From contig JACXVH010000014.1 of the NCBI GenBank assembly GCA_014763515.1, positions 1-14,965 of the forward strand: a stretch of 14,965 nucleotides of DNA. Direction: 5' to 3'. Numbering within the stretch: position 1 is the first letter of the stretch; every line of letters starts with the position of its first letter. The notes under the pieces were generated by a model. The model ran no database searches, was not told where the DNA came from, and saw only the letters and a program-made list of their open reading frames with translations. The translations under genes were made by a program, and so were the position numbers. Origin of the DNA: Flavobacteriaceae bacterium (lineage in GTDB: Bacteria > Bacteroidota > Bacteroidia > Flavobacteriales > Flavobacteriaceae). This document shows positions 1 through 6,514 of the stretch, one piece after another.

Positions 1-123
1 GTGGCAATTTTCACCACAAATGTTGATGCGGAGAACCAAACTTTGATTAACCACAAATGTGTCTGCGGAGCGCTGAACCGCCACTTTTGCCAAACCCGTG
101 TTAGCGGTTTGTGGTTTCCCTCG
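1..123. repeat. attC-like recombination site with inverted and direct repeats, cut by the window edge
   Basis: This non-coding stretch lies just downstream (minus strand) of the small membrane-protein gene. It contains GTTAGCGGTT at 100-109, the exact inverse of AACCGCTAAC at 687-696 on the other side of that gene. It also has CCACAAA at 51-57 facing TTTGTGG at 108-114, and GTGGC at 1-5 facing GCCAC at 80-84. A direct repeat of 20 bp matches at 17 positions (14-33 and 51-70, period 37). On the minus strand the gene is followed by CCGCTAAC, then ACGGGTTTGGC. This resembles the R''/L'' half of an integron attC site, with the other half expected beyond base 1. The repeats are seen directly; the recombination role is inferred. 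Confidence 0.5.
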
Positions 124-636
124 TTATTGTTTTAGTTGTCCAATTTTGTTCAATGTTTCGGTTAGTTCGTCTGGTTTATTAGTCCCAATGAGCAATTTTT
201 TCTTGTCCGTAAATTCAAGTTGCAAACCTTTGTTGCCCGAAACATTAAACGCTGTTCCTTTTCCAAAAAGTCCAAGTCTTAAACCCCAACCACCGTATTC
301 AGTCAATGGCGAATATTGTCTAACAAATGATTTTGTCAAACTCTCCCAAGTGTAATGTTTAAACTTTAAGTGAAATGGGAAAAAGCGAACATATATTCCG
401 TCTTTTTTAATAGTTGTGTCAAGTCGAAAGTTTATAAACAAAAGTGTCAAAGCAAAGGTTAGTCCTGTCGCTATTAAAAGTCCTGTGTTACTCATTGGTT
501 TGTCGCCAAATTGTTGTCCACCTATAACTTGTTTAATTACTCCAAACAAAAATAGTCCGTTAACTCCCAATAGAATTAACCACAACCACCATTGCTTAAA
601 CCTTTGTCTTTCCGTGTATAAAATTTCTTTGTCCAT
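124..636 (-). CDS. Small membrane protein, possible gene-cassette cargo
   Basis: This 170-residue protein has no function I can name with confidence. It begins with a short polar N-terminus, followed by two hydrophobic segments at about residues 16-38 and 51-70. The soluble C-terminal half has alternating beta-like stretches and conserved-looking aromatic and glycine patterns (YGGWGLRLG about 114-122, GNKGLQLEF about 134-142, LLIGTNKP about 148-155). That C-terminus recalls small PH-like domain proteins common in Bacteroidota, perhaps the DUF6141 type, but I cannot confirm this. The ATG is preceded by an AAAAGG-like ribosome-binding stretch. The gene is flanked by the inverted 10-bp cores at 687-696 and 100-109 and follows the tyrosine recombinase in the same direction. 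I therefore infer that it is the first cassette of a cassette array. Confidence 0.75.
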   Translation of the reverse strand: MDKEILYTERQRFKQWWLWLILLGVNGLFLFGVIKQVIGGQQFGDKPMSNTGLLIATGLTFALTLLFINFRLDTTIKKDGIYVRFFPFHLKFKHYTWESLTKSFVRQYSPLTEYGGWGLRLGLFGKGTAFNVSGNKGLQLEFTDKKKLLIGTNKPDELTETLNKIGQLKQ

Positions 637-686
637 TGTAGTGTTATTTTTCCTTTTAATTTCGGTGTTGACGGTCGTCCTACCAT

Positions 687-696
687 AACCGCTAAC
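687..696. other. Recombination-core-like inverted repeat upstream of the cassette gene
   Basis: AACCGCTAAC on the plus strand (GTTAGCGGTT on the minus strand) lies between the recombinase stop and the membrane-protein start. It is the perfect inverse of 100-109 on the far side of the gene. On the minus strand the order is GTTAGCGGTT, gene, AACCGCTAAC. This matches an integron array, where each cassette begins after an R' core (GTT...) and ends with the complementary R'' core. It is therefore a candidate attI site or cassette junction. The match is seen directly; the function is inferred. Confidence 0.45.
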
Positions 697-709
697 TAGT
701 AAATATGTT

Positions 710-740
710 CAAATATATATAACTTTTTTTAAACTACGAA
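710..740 (-). promoter_or_regulatory. Promoter-like element reading into the cassette gene
   Basis: The minus strand carries TATATTTG (plus 710-717), a perfect fit to the Bacteroidota -7 consensus TAnnTTTG. A TTCG sits 19 nt upstream (plus 737-740), a one-mismatch -33 box overlapping the recombinase stop codon region. It lies between the recombinase and the recombination core and points into the cassette, the position of a Pc promoter in integrons. The region is AT-rich, so a chance match is possible. Confidence 0.45.
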
Positions 741-2464
741 TCTATTTTTTTATTTATTTCCACAATTTTATCAAGCGGACTCATAATTTTATCTCGTGCC
801 TCATTTCTTACATGTGTGTAAACCATTGTAGTTTTTATATCGTTGTGTCCCAGTAATAGTTGAATATATCTTATATCAGTTCCACTTTCAAGTAAATGTG
901 TGGCAAAACTATGTCGTAAACTATGAACCGATCCTTTTTTATTCAATCCTGCTTTTTGCATCGCATTTCGCATAACAGTTTGTACCGTCGTTGTACTGTA
1001 GGGTTCGCCTGCAAATTGTCCTTCAAAAACATAGGTGCCTTTTTTATAAAGCTTCGAATAATTAGTCAAAAACTGCGAAATAGAGTAGGGCAACATCACC
1101 ATTCTATCTTTTTTGCCTTTGGCATTTTTAATATGTATTTTTTGCTCTTCAAAATAAATATCTTCCCATTTTAAATTTACAATTTCACTAACTCTTAGTC
1201 CAGAACCATATCCTACGAGCAATAACAATTTGTGTTTAGGGTTATCTACCACTCTAAAAATTTGTAAACATTCTTCCATTGTAAAAACAACAGGTAATTT
1301 CTTTTCTTTTTTTGGTCTTGGCAATACAAATTGTACATCGTGTCGCTTCAAAATGTATTTGTAATAAAAATGTAATGCATTTACTAGCGAATGCCCACTT
1401 GTTGCCGATAATCCTTGTAACATTAAGTCGCCCAAATGCTTAACAATTTGTTTTTGTTCCAAATTTTCGGGTCTTTCAAAATCAAAATGTCTTAAGAACC
1501 GAATAAATGTTTGTGTGTAAGTTTTTAAAGTAGATTCGCTGTAATTCATAGCTAATAACATATCGACATACTCCGAAATTAAAGCTTCTGCCTTAAAAGG
1601 AACAACTTCTAATAATTGGGTTTTCGCTTTTTCTAAAAAATATCGTTTTCTGTTCGGTAAATGCTGCTTTTTTAAATAATTTTTTGGTAACTGATTGTCT
1701 ATTGAAATACCATAAACCTCGAAATGAATTTCAAGCGTTTCTAATATTTGGGGCGCGGCGGGTAACAAAAAACACTCAAAAGGTTTGCTGTATCTTACCA
1801 TAGAAAAACGCTTAATTTGTTCTCTAAGTGCAAAATGTTGTGGTAAATAAACCTGCATCCATTGAAAATCTTCAGGATGAATTTTTAAAACGATTATTCC
1901 ATCAATAGTTTTACTTTCATTAAAATAAAAATCATGAGGTAGTAAATTTTCTTGTTCAAATAATGTTTCTAGTCTTTGTTTTACCAAAGGTATTCGCTTT
2001 GCAAAGAAAACTTTTTGTGTTTTATTCCAAAAGACTCCTTTTATTTTTAAAATTTCAGGAGTAAATACATCATGATAATGCATTTTAAAAACCCAATATT
2101 TTCCAACTGGTTCTAGTACTTTAAATCGAAGTTTTTCAGCCCAATTTATTTTAGGCTTATGTTCAGGTTTAATCGTATTCGATTCTAACTGAATTTTGTT
2201 GTTTGTAACTATGGGTGGAAGTTCACGAACACAACTGTCGGCCACCGTTTCATTTGAAGTACTTATTTCTAAAGTTATATGTTGAAAGGCTTTCTTGAAT
2301 TTTTGGTACCAAACTTTATCATAAGGAAAATACCAACAATTTAACGATTTACTATAAATAGCTCCAAAAGCTTTTACAGCTTGAACCAAATCAGATTGAT
2401 AACTAAAAAACAAACCAATATGATAGGCATTACGATGCCAGATCTTTTCTAGGCGAATAATCAT
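734..2464 (-). CDS. Tyrosine recombinase, integron-integrase/XerD-like, with long N-terminal extension
   Basis: This 576-residue site-specific recombinase has a core-binding SAM-like domain at about residues 290-375 and a catalytic domain at about 390-555. The catalytic residues are visible: R424 (GSGLRVSE), K449, H514 and R517 (HSLRHSF), H540 (LLGH) and nucleophile Y549 (MVYTHV). The tail MSPLDKI (561-567) matches the SPLD ending of integron integrases. However, the extra helix that IntI proteins carry between the first catalytic Arg and HxxR is absent. The first ~260 residues are unusual for this family. They look like three divergent modules (about 10-65, 115-170, 188-250) with patterns such as WYFP and VFWNKTQK that recall HARP-like repeats. 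Its own promoter and a cassette-like unit flank it. XerC/D proteins are about 300 residues, so this is not the housekeeping dimer-resolution enzyme. Confidence 0.9.
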   Translation of the reverse strand: MIIRLEKIWHRNAYHIGLFFSYQSDLVQAVKAFGAIYSKSLNCWYFPYDKVWYQKFKKAFQHITLEISTSNETVADSCVRELPPIVTNNKIQLESNTIKPEHKPKINWAEKLRFKVLEPVGKYWVFKMHYHDVFTPEILKIKGVFWNKTQKVFFAKRIPLVKQRLETLFEQENLLPHDFYFNESKTIDGIIVLKIHPEDFQWMQVYLPQHFALREQIKRFSMVRYSKPFECFLLPAAPQILETLEIHFEVYGISIDNQLPKNYLKKQHLPNRKRYFLEKAKTQLLEVVPFKAEALISEYVDMLLAMNYSESTLKTYTQTFIRFLRHFDFERPENLEQKQIVKHLGDLMLQGLSATSGHSLVNALHFYYKYILKRHDVQFVLPRPKKEKKLPVVFTMEECLQIFRVVDNPKHKLLLLVGYGSGLRVSEIVNLKWEDIYFEEQKIHIKNAKGKKDRMVMLPYSISQFLTNYSKLYKKGTYVFEGQFAGEPYSTTTVQTVMRNAMQKAGLNKKGSVHSLRHSFATHLLESGTDIRYIQLLLGHNDIKTTMVYTHVRNEARDKIMSPLDKIVEINKKIDS

Positions 2465-2490
2465 AATAAAAAGGCGTATAAATAATACAT

Positions 2491-2521
2491 CAAATATAAA
2501 TAATTATTCGTAATTAAACAA
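2491..2521 (-). promoter_or_regulatory. Promoter of the tyrosine recombinase
   Basis: The minus strand has a perfect -7 box TATATTTG (plus 2491-2498) and a TTG -33 core (plus 2519-2521) separated by 20 nt. This fits Bacteroidota sigma-ABfr promoters. The -7 box lies 26 nt before the recombinase ATG. Confidence 0.65.
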
Positions 2522-2583
2522 TTTATTTATCCATAAAAGTAATGTTGGAACAACGATTAAAAACCCGTTTTCTAATAATGACC

Positions 2584-2655
2584 CTTCGACTGACTCGGGG
2601 CAATCTCTAATGCTAATAACAAAATGTATACATAGTCAGGCTGAGCTTGTCGAAG
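2584..2655. repeat. REP-like inverted repeat
   Basis: CTTCGAC at 2584-2590 faces GTCGAAG at 2649-2655, and the similarity continues inward (CTCGG-like against the complement of GGCTGAG at 2639-2645). The CTTCGAC-AAGCTCAG type of sequence recurs between genes in Bacteroidota chromosomes, as I recall. It therefore looks like a dispersed palindromic element rather than a site specific to this locus. The remainder of the 2465-2776 gap holds only the recombinase promoter and the coaD terminator. Confidence 0.5.
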
Positions 2656-2710
2656 CCTTTATAATTATAAAGTGATAAATGAATTAAATAATTAATAATG
2701 AGCAATAAAG

Positions 2711-2750
2711 AAAAAAAGAGTTACAAGTTTACAAAAACTCATAACTCTTA
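2711..2750 (-). terminator. Probable terminator of the ddl-coaD operon
   Basis: Arms AAGAGTTA (2716-2723) and TAACTCTT (2742-2749) form a stem with an inner AGTTT/AAACT pairing. On the minus strand the stem is followed directly by a run of T (plus 2711-2717). It begins 27 nt after the coaD stop. Confidence 0.65.
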
Positions 2751-2776
2751 ATTTTTATAATTGGTAATTCTAATTT

Positions 2777-3244
2777 TTACTTATCGATACTAGCCCAAAC
2801 TGCCTCTGGAACTAATTTTTTAATTTCGCCACCATTTCTTAAAACATCTCGCACAATACTCGATGAAATAAATGAAGTTCTAGCAGCTGTTAATAGGAAA
2901 ACGGTTTCAATTTGAGATAAACTTCTGTTGGTATGTGCAATTGCTTTTTCAAATTCAAAATCAGCAGGATTTCGTAAACCTCTTAATATAAAATCAGCTT
3001 TTTCTTTTTTACATAAATCAATAGTTAATCCGGTATAAGTAATTACACGCACTTTGGGTTCATCTTTAAATGCTTCTTCTATAAAACGTTTTCTTTCTTC
3101 TAAAGAAAACATGTATTTTTTTTCGGCATTAACACCAATAGCAACTATAACTTCATCAAATAAAGAAGCTCCTCTTTTTATAATATCATAATGACCATTT
3201 GTAATAGGATCAAACGAACCCGGAAATATTGCTTTTCTTGTCAT
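2777..3244 (-). CDS. coaD: Phosphopantetheine adenylyltransferase CoaD
   Basis: This cytosolic enzyme transfers AMP from ATP to 4'-phosphopantetheine to form dephospho-CoA, the penultimate step of coenzyme A synthesis. The 155-residue length is normal for bacterial CoaD. The nucleotidyltransferase signature is clear: PGSFDPITNGH (8-18) with the T/HxGH motif at 15-18, the RGLRNPADFEFE segment (88-99) that contacts substrate, and the ISSSIVR motif (126-132). Its ATG shares one base with the stop codon of the upstream secreted-protein gene (TAATG), indicating translational coupling. It is the last gene of the ddl operon and is followed by a hairpin terminator. Confidence 0.97.
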   Translation of the reverse strand: MTRKAIFPGSFDPITNGHYDIIKRGASLFDEVIVAIGVNAEKKYMFSLEERKRFIEEAFKDEPKVRVITYTGLTIDLCKKEKADFILRGLRNPADFEFEKAIAHTNRSLSQIETVFLLTAARTSFISSSIVRDVLRNGGEIKKLVPEAVWASIDK

Positions 3245-3780
3245 TATTTGCTTAAATTTTCAATCATTTTAGTAATAGTAAAAGTACTATATTCTTCATT
3301 AGCAAGCAAATATTGCCCTTTTTGGTTAATTACCATAACGCCTGTACAAGTAGATAAATCATTAAAATAATGCTTTAAAAAATATTGACCTACGTCTTCA
3401 TAATGTGTTTTTTTATCTATTATAGATTTTGCATATTGTGCATCGGCATATAAAAAAACATTTCGGCAATTACTCAAATCCATTTTAGCAAATGCAGGTT
3501 TTTCATATTGGTTGTAAGCATTTACTAAATCATCATAAATATCATAATTACAAGTGTTTCGCATGCCTTTAAAATTCACAATTAAGAACTTTTCTTTGTT
3601 CCAATTGTAAGTTTCTTTTATAGTTGCCAATTGATTTTGCGGAATTTCTAATTTTACTTGTTCTTTTTTAATCGAATTTGTTTCGTTTGCTTTTCCTTTT
3701 TCTAAAATTTTAACTTGAGCTACTGCAAATTGAGTCACAAAACTTAAAACAAATACGAAATAGTAAATTGATTTTTTCAT
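3244..3780 (-). CDS. Secreted or periplasmic protein of unknown function between ddl and coaD
   Basis: This 178-residue protein opens with a signal peptide (Lys-rich start, hydrophobic 4-20, likely cleavage after AVA at about 20-21), so it is probably periplasmic. I do not recognise the family. The mature part contains about five cysteines, including C77 and C105. Its C-terminal half has a strand-turn-strand pattern (VMVINQKGQYLLA, about 149-161) resembling the end of a thioredoxin-like fold, but no CxxC is visible. The gene starts 9 nt after the ddl stop and its stop overlaps the coaD start, so it is surely co-transcribed with both. A role linked to envelope or CoA metabolism cannot be read from the sequence. 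Confidence 0.85.
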   Translation of the reverse strand: MKKSIYYFVFVLSFVTQFAVAQVKILEKGKANETNSIKKEQVKLEIPQNQLATIKETYNWNKEKFLIVNFKGMRNTCNYDIYDDLVNAYNQYEKPAFAKMDLSNCRNVFLYADAQYAKSIIDKKTHYEDVGQYFLKHYFNDLSTCTGVMVINQKGQYLLANEEYSTFTITKMIENLSK

Positions 3781-3789
3781 GTAGATTTT

Positions 3790-4764
3790 TTATTTTTTTA
3801 GGGCTAATTCAATTGCGTTTCCAAAAAGTTCAGGTAAAGTAATTCTGGCAGCTTTTGCTTGTTGAGGTAAAATACTTTCTGCAGTCATTCCTGGAACTGT
3901 ATTCATTTCTAACATATGAGGTTCTCCGTTTACAATAATGAATTCACTTCTCGAAAAACCTTTCATTTTTAAAACTTCGTAAGCTTTTTTAGCAGCCTGT
4001 TCTACTTTAATTCTAGTTTCGTCAGAAATTCTTGCAGGAGTAATTTCTTGAGATTTTCCTAAATATTTTGCTTCATAATCAAAGAAATCATTTTCTGAAA
4101 CAATTTCGGTCATAGGTAATACTTTTGTTTCTCCTTTAAAATTGATAACACCAACAGAAACCTCAGTTCCATCTAAGAAATTTTCAATGATTATTTCATT
4201 ATCTTCTTTGTAAGCATTTTCAATTGCAGGTAACAATTCTTCTAGAGTTTTTACTTTAGATATACCAAAACTAGAACCCGATTTGTTTGGCTTAACAAAA
4301 CATGGTAAACCTACTTTTTCAATAATTTCATTTGCATCAATAGAATCTCCTAAATTGAGATAGAAAGAAGTGGCTGTTTTTATGCCATAAGGTTTCAATA
4401 CCGAAAGTAAATCACGTTTATTAAAAGTTAAAGCAGCTTGATAATAGTCACAAGATGTTTGCGGAATTCCTAATAACTCAAAATAAGCTTGTAATAATCC
4501 GTCTTCCCCTGGCGTACCATGAATGGCATTAAAAACAACATCAAAAGTTATTTTTGAACCGTTCACTTCAACAGAAAAATCATTTTTATTAATAGTAAAT
4601 TCTTCATTGCTATCGTTTACATAAACCCATTTTTCGGGTAAAATATGGACACGAAAAACACGATAATTGTTTTGGTCTAAATGCTGATAAACAACATTTC
4701 CACTTTTTAAGGAAATTTGATACTCACTCGAGTAACCTCCCATTACAATAGCAACATTTGTCAT
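3790..4764 (-). CDS. ddl: D-alanine--D-alanine ligase
   Basis: This cytosolic ATP-grasp enzyme joins two D-alanines with ATP hydrolysis to supply the D-Ala-D-Ala end of the peptidoglycan stem peptide. The length of 324 residues is typical. Visible features are the N-terminal loop GGYSSEYQISLKSG (9-22, equivalent to the GGxSxEHxVSL motif), the ATP-binding stretch CFVKPNKSGSSFGISK (about 155-170), and the metal- and substrate-binding end with MLEMNTVPGMTAESILP (about 289-305). It is the first gene of a three-gene leftward operon and has its own promoter box. The divergent PASTA-protein gene lies 80 nt away, so the gap holds back-to-back promoters. Confidence 0.97.
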   Translation of the reverse strand: MTNVAIVMGGYSSEYQISLKSGNVVYQHLDQNNYRVFRVHILPEKWVYVNDSNEEFTINKNDFSVEVNGSKITFDVVFNAIHGTPGEDGLLQAYFELLGIPQTSCDYYQAALTFNKRDLLSVLKPYGIKTATSFYLNLGDSIDANEIIEKVGLPCFVKPNKSGSSFGISKVKTLEELLPAIENAYKEDNEIIIENFLDGTEVSVGVINFKGETKVLPMTEIVSENDFFDYEAKYLGKSQEITPARISDETRIKVEQAAKKAYEVLKMKGFSRSEFIIVNGEPHMLEMNTVPGMTAESILPQQAKAARITLPELFGNAIELALKK

Positions 4765-4787
4765 TAAAATACGTTATTAAATAAAAA

Positions 4788-4818
4788 CAAAATTACATTA
4801 TTTATTGATAACTATAAA
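4788..4818 (-). promoter_or_regulatory. Promoter of the ddl operon
   Basis: The minus strand shows TAATTTTG (plus 4788-4795), a perfect TAnnTTTG -7 box. TTTA (plus 4815-4818) stands exactly 19 nt upstream as a one-mismatch -33 box. The inferred transcript has a leader of about 20 nt before ddl. Confidence 0.6.
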
Positions 4819-4821
4819 TGT

Positions 4822-4829
4822 TATCTTTG
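4822..4829 (+). promoter_or_regulatory. -7 box of the PASTA-rluD operon
   Basis: TATCTTTG fits TAnnTTTG perfectly and lies 15 nt before the ATG of the PASTA protein, implying a very short leader. No good -33 box is seen at the usual distance. It is interleaved with the divergent ddl promoter. Confidence 0.5.
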
Positions 4830-4844
4830 CCAAAACACTAGTTT

Positions 4845-5483
4845 ATGAGTTTACTTAAATTTTTAACCAGCAAAACCTTTTTTATACAACTGGCAATAGC
4901 TCTAGTTAGTTTGTTGATTTTAAGTTTTTTATTATTAAAATTTTTAGATTTTAGAACCAATCACGGTGAAGAAATTGAAGTGCCCGATTTGTCTAAAATG
5001 CAATTACAAGCCGCAATTGAAAAAGTCGATGAGTTAGGATTAGAATTAATTTTACTAGATACAGTAGATTTCAGAAAAGATTTACCTCCCTTTTCTATTG
5101 TAGAGCAAGATCCTAAAGCAAAAATTAAAGTTAAAGACGGTAGAAAAATTTATGTTAAAGTAAATGCTGGAGAATTTATGGATGTTACACTACCTGCTTT
5201 AAAAGATAAAACATTTAGACAAGTTAGTGCAAATATTAAAGCGCTTGGACTAAATGAAGGTAAAATTACTTACAAAGAACATATTGCTAAAGATGTAGTA
5301 CTAGAAGTGTCTCAAAACGGAAAACGCTTAAAAGCTGGAGATAAAGTAAAAAAGAACTCTACGCTTGATTTTGTTTTGGGTGACGGAAAAGAATTATACA
5401 GCGCAGATACTTTTGAAGAGGAAAGTACAACCCCAACTCAACAACCTGAAACGGAAACACCTGTAGAAGATGCTGCACAATAG
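4845..5483 (+). CDS. PASTA-domain membrane-anchored protein
   Basis: The protein has 212 residues. A short cytoplasmic N-terminus is followed by one membrane helix at about 12-34. Two PASTA domains lie outside: about 44-108 (begins EVPDLSKM, ends KIYVKVNAG) and about 112-180 (begins DVTLPALKDK, ends LDFVLGDG). The C-terminal tail is rich in Thr, Glu, Pro and Gln and probably disordered. PASTA domains bind peptidoglycan fragments or beta-lactams in Ser/Thr kinases and PBPs, but here no kinase or transpeptidase domain is attached. It is therefore a stand-alone envelope protein. Position next to ddl fits a cell-wall link, which is inferred. Its end overlaps the rluD start by 14 nt. Confidence 0.9.
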   Translation: MSLLKFLTSKTFFIQLAIALVSLLILSFLLLKFLDFRTNHGEEIEVPDLSKMQLQAAIEKVDELGLELILLDTVDFRKDLPPFSIVEQDPKAKIKVKDGRKIYVKVNAGEFMDVTLPALKDKTFRQVSANIKALGLNEGKITYKEHIAKDVVLEVSQNGKRLKAGDKVKKNSTLDFVLGDGKELYSADTFEEESTTPTQQPETETPVEDAAQ

Positions 5484-6507
5484 TTTTGAAGAAATAGACG
5501 AAGAATTATACGAACACCATCGTTTTGAAGTTAGCAAAGGGCAACAACCACTTCGTGTAGATAAATTTTTAATGAACCTTATTGAAAATGCTACACGTAG
5601 TAAAATTCAAAAAGCTGCCGATAACGGAAATATCTTAGTAAATGATGTTGCTGTAAAATCTAATTACAAGGTAAAGCCTGGTGATATTGTGCAAATGATG
5701 TTAGAACATCCACCTTATGAGCATTTACTTAAAGGAGAAAACATTCCGTTAGATATCGTTTATGAAGATGACCAACTTATTGTTGTAAACAAGCCTGCAG
5801 GAATGGTAGTACATCCTGGTCATGGAAATTATAGCGGAACCTTAGTTAATGCGTTAGCCTATCATTTTGATAATTTACCCATGAACAGTTCTAATCGTCC
5901 AGGATTAGTGCATCGTATTGATAAAGATACTTCAGGTTTACTAGTCGTTGCAAAAACAGAACTAGCAATGGATTATTTATCAAAACAGTTTGCTGAAAAA
6001 ACTTCTGAAAGAGAATATATTGCAATTGTTTGGGGAAATTTAGAAGAAGACAAAGGAACAATTGAAGGAAATATAGATCGTCATATTACAAATAGAATGC
6101 AAATGGCTGTTTATCCAGATGGCGATAGAGGAAAACCAGCTGTTACGCATTATAAAGTTTTGGAACGATTAGGTTATGTTACAGTTATTTCGTGCCAACT
6201 AGAAACTGGTAGAACACATCAAATTCGTGTGCACATGAAATATATTGGACATACTCTTTTTAATGATGAACGTTACGGTGGAAACTTAATTTTAAAAGGA
6301 ACTACTTTTACAAAATACAAGCAATTTGTAGACAATTGTTTTAAAGTTTTGCCAAGACAAGCATTACATGCAAGAACTCTAGGTTTTGAACATCCTATAA
6401 CTAAAGAATTTATGCGTTTTGAATGTGAAATTCCGCAAGATATACAAGATTGTATAGAAAAATGGAGAGTATATTCGAAAGCACAACAATTTGAAGAAGA
6501 AGATTAA
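5470..6507 (+). CDS. rluD: RluD-family 23S rRNA pseudouridine synthase
   Basis: This 345-residue pseudouridine synthase of the RluA family most likely acts as RluD, which modifies uridines of helix 69 in 23S rRNA. An N-terminal S4 RNA-binding domain (about 28-80, LRVDKFLMN...ILVNDV) precedes the catalytic domain. The catalytic domain has the signature RPGLVHRIDKDTSGLLVVAK (143-162) with catalytic Asp151, and the later GRTHQIRVHM motif. The ATG overlaps the PASTA gene by 14 nt, so translation is probably coupled. A near-family substrate (RluC-type sites) cannot be excluded from sequence alone. Confidence 0.93.
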   Translation: MLHNSFEEIDEELYEHHRFEVSKGQQPLRVDKFLMNLIENATRSKIQKAADNGNILVNDVAVKSNYKVKPGDIVQMMLEHPPYEHLLKGENIPLDIVYEDDQLIVVNKPAGMVVHPGHGNYSGTLVNALAYHFDNLPMNSSNRPGLVHRIDKDTSGLLVVAKTELAMDYLSKQFAEKTSEREYIAIVWGNLEEDKGTIEGNIDRHITNRMQMAVYPDGDRGKPAVTHYKVLERLGYVTVISCQLETGRTHQIRVHMKYIGHTLFNDERYGGNLILKGTTFTKYKQFVDNCFKVLPRQALHARTLGFEHPITKEFMRFECEIPQDIQDCIEKWRVYSKAQQFEEED

Positions 6508-6514
6508 TACAATT

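Noticed and set aside
14..70. Two direct repeat copies with a 17-nt gap, reminiscent of a CRISPR start
   Set aside because: There are only two imperfect copies (17 of 20 positions), no spacer series and no cas genes. They fit better inside the attC-like site.
98..688. Plus-strand open frames opposite the small membrane protein
   Set aside because: Composition is low in charged residues and lacks any domain pattern. The minus-strand frame has a ribosome-binding stretch, membrane segments and a coherent fold.
734..2464. Recombinase as the housekeeping XerC/XerD
   Set aside because: Xer proteins are about 300 residues without a 260-residue N-terminal extension, and the SPLD tail and cassette-like flank point elsewhere.
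6491..6514. TTG start giving a 502-residue PLP enzyme
   Set aside because: It would begin inside rluD with a Lys-rich stretch (KKKIN). The ATG at 6515, just after the rluD stop, is the more natural start.
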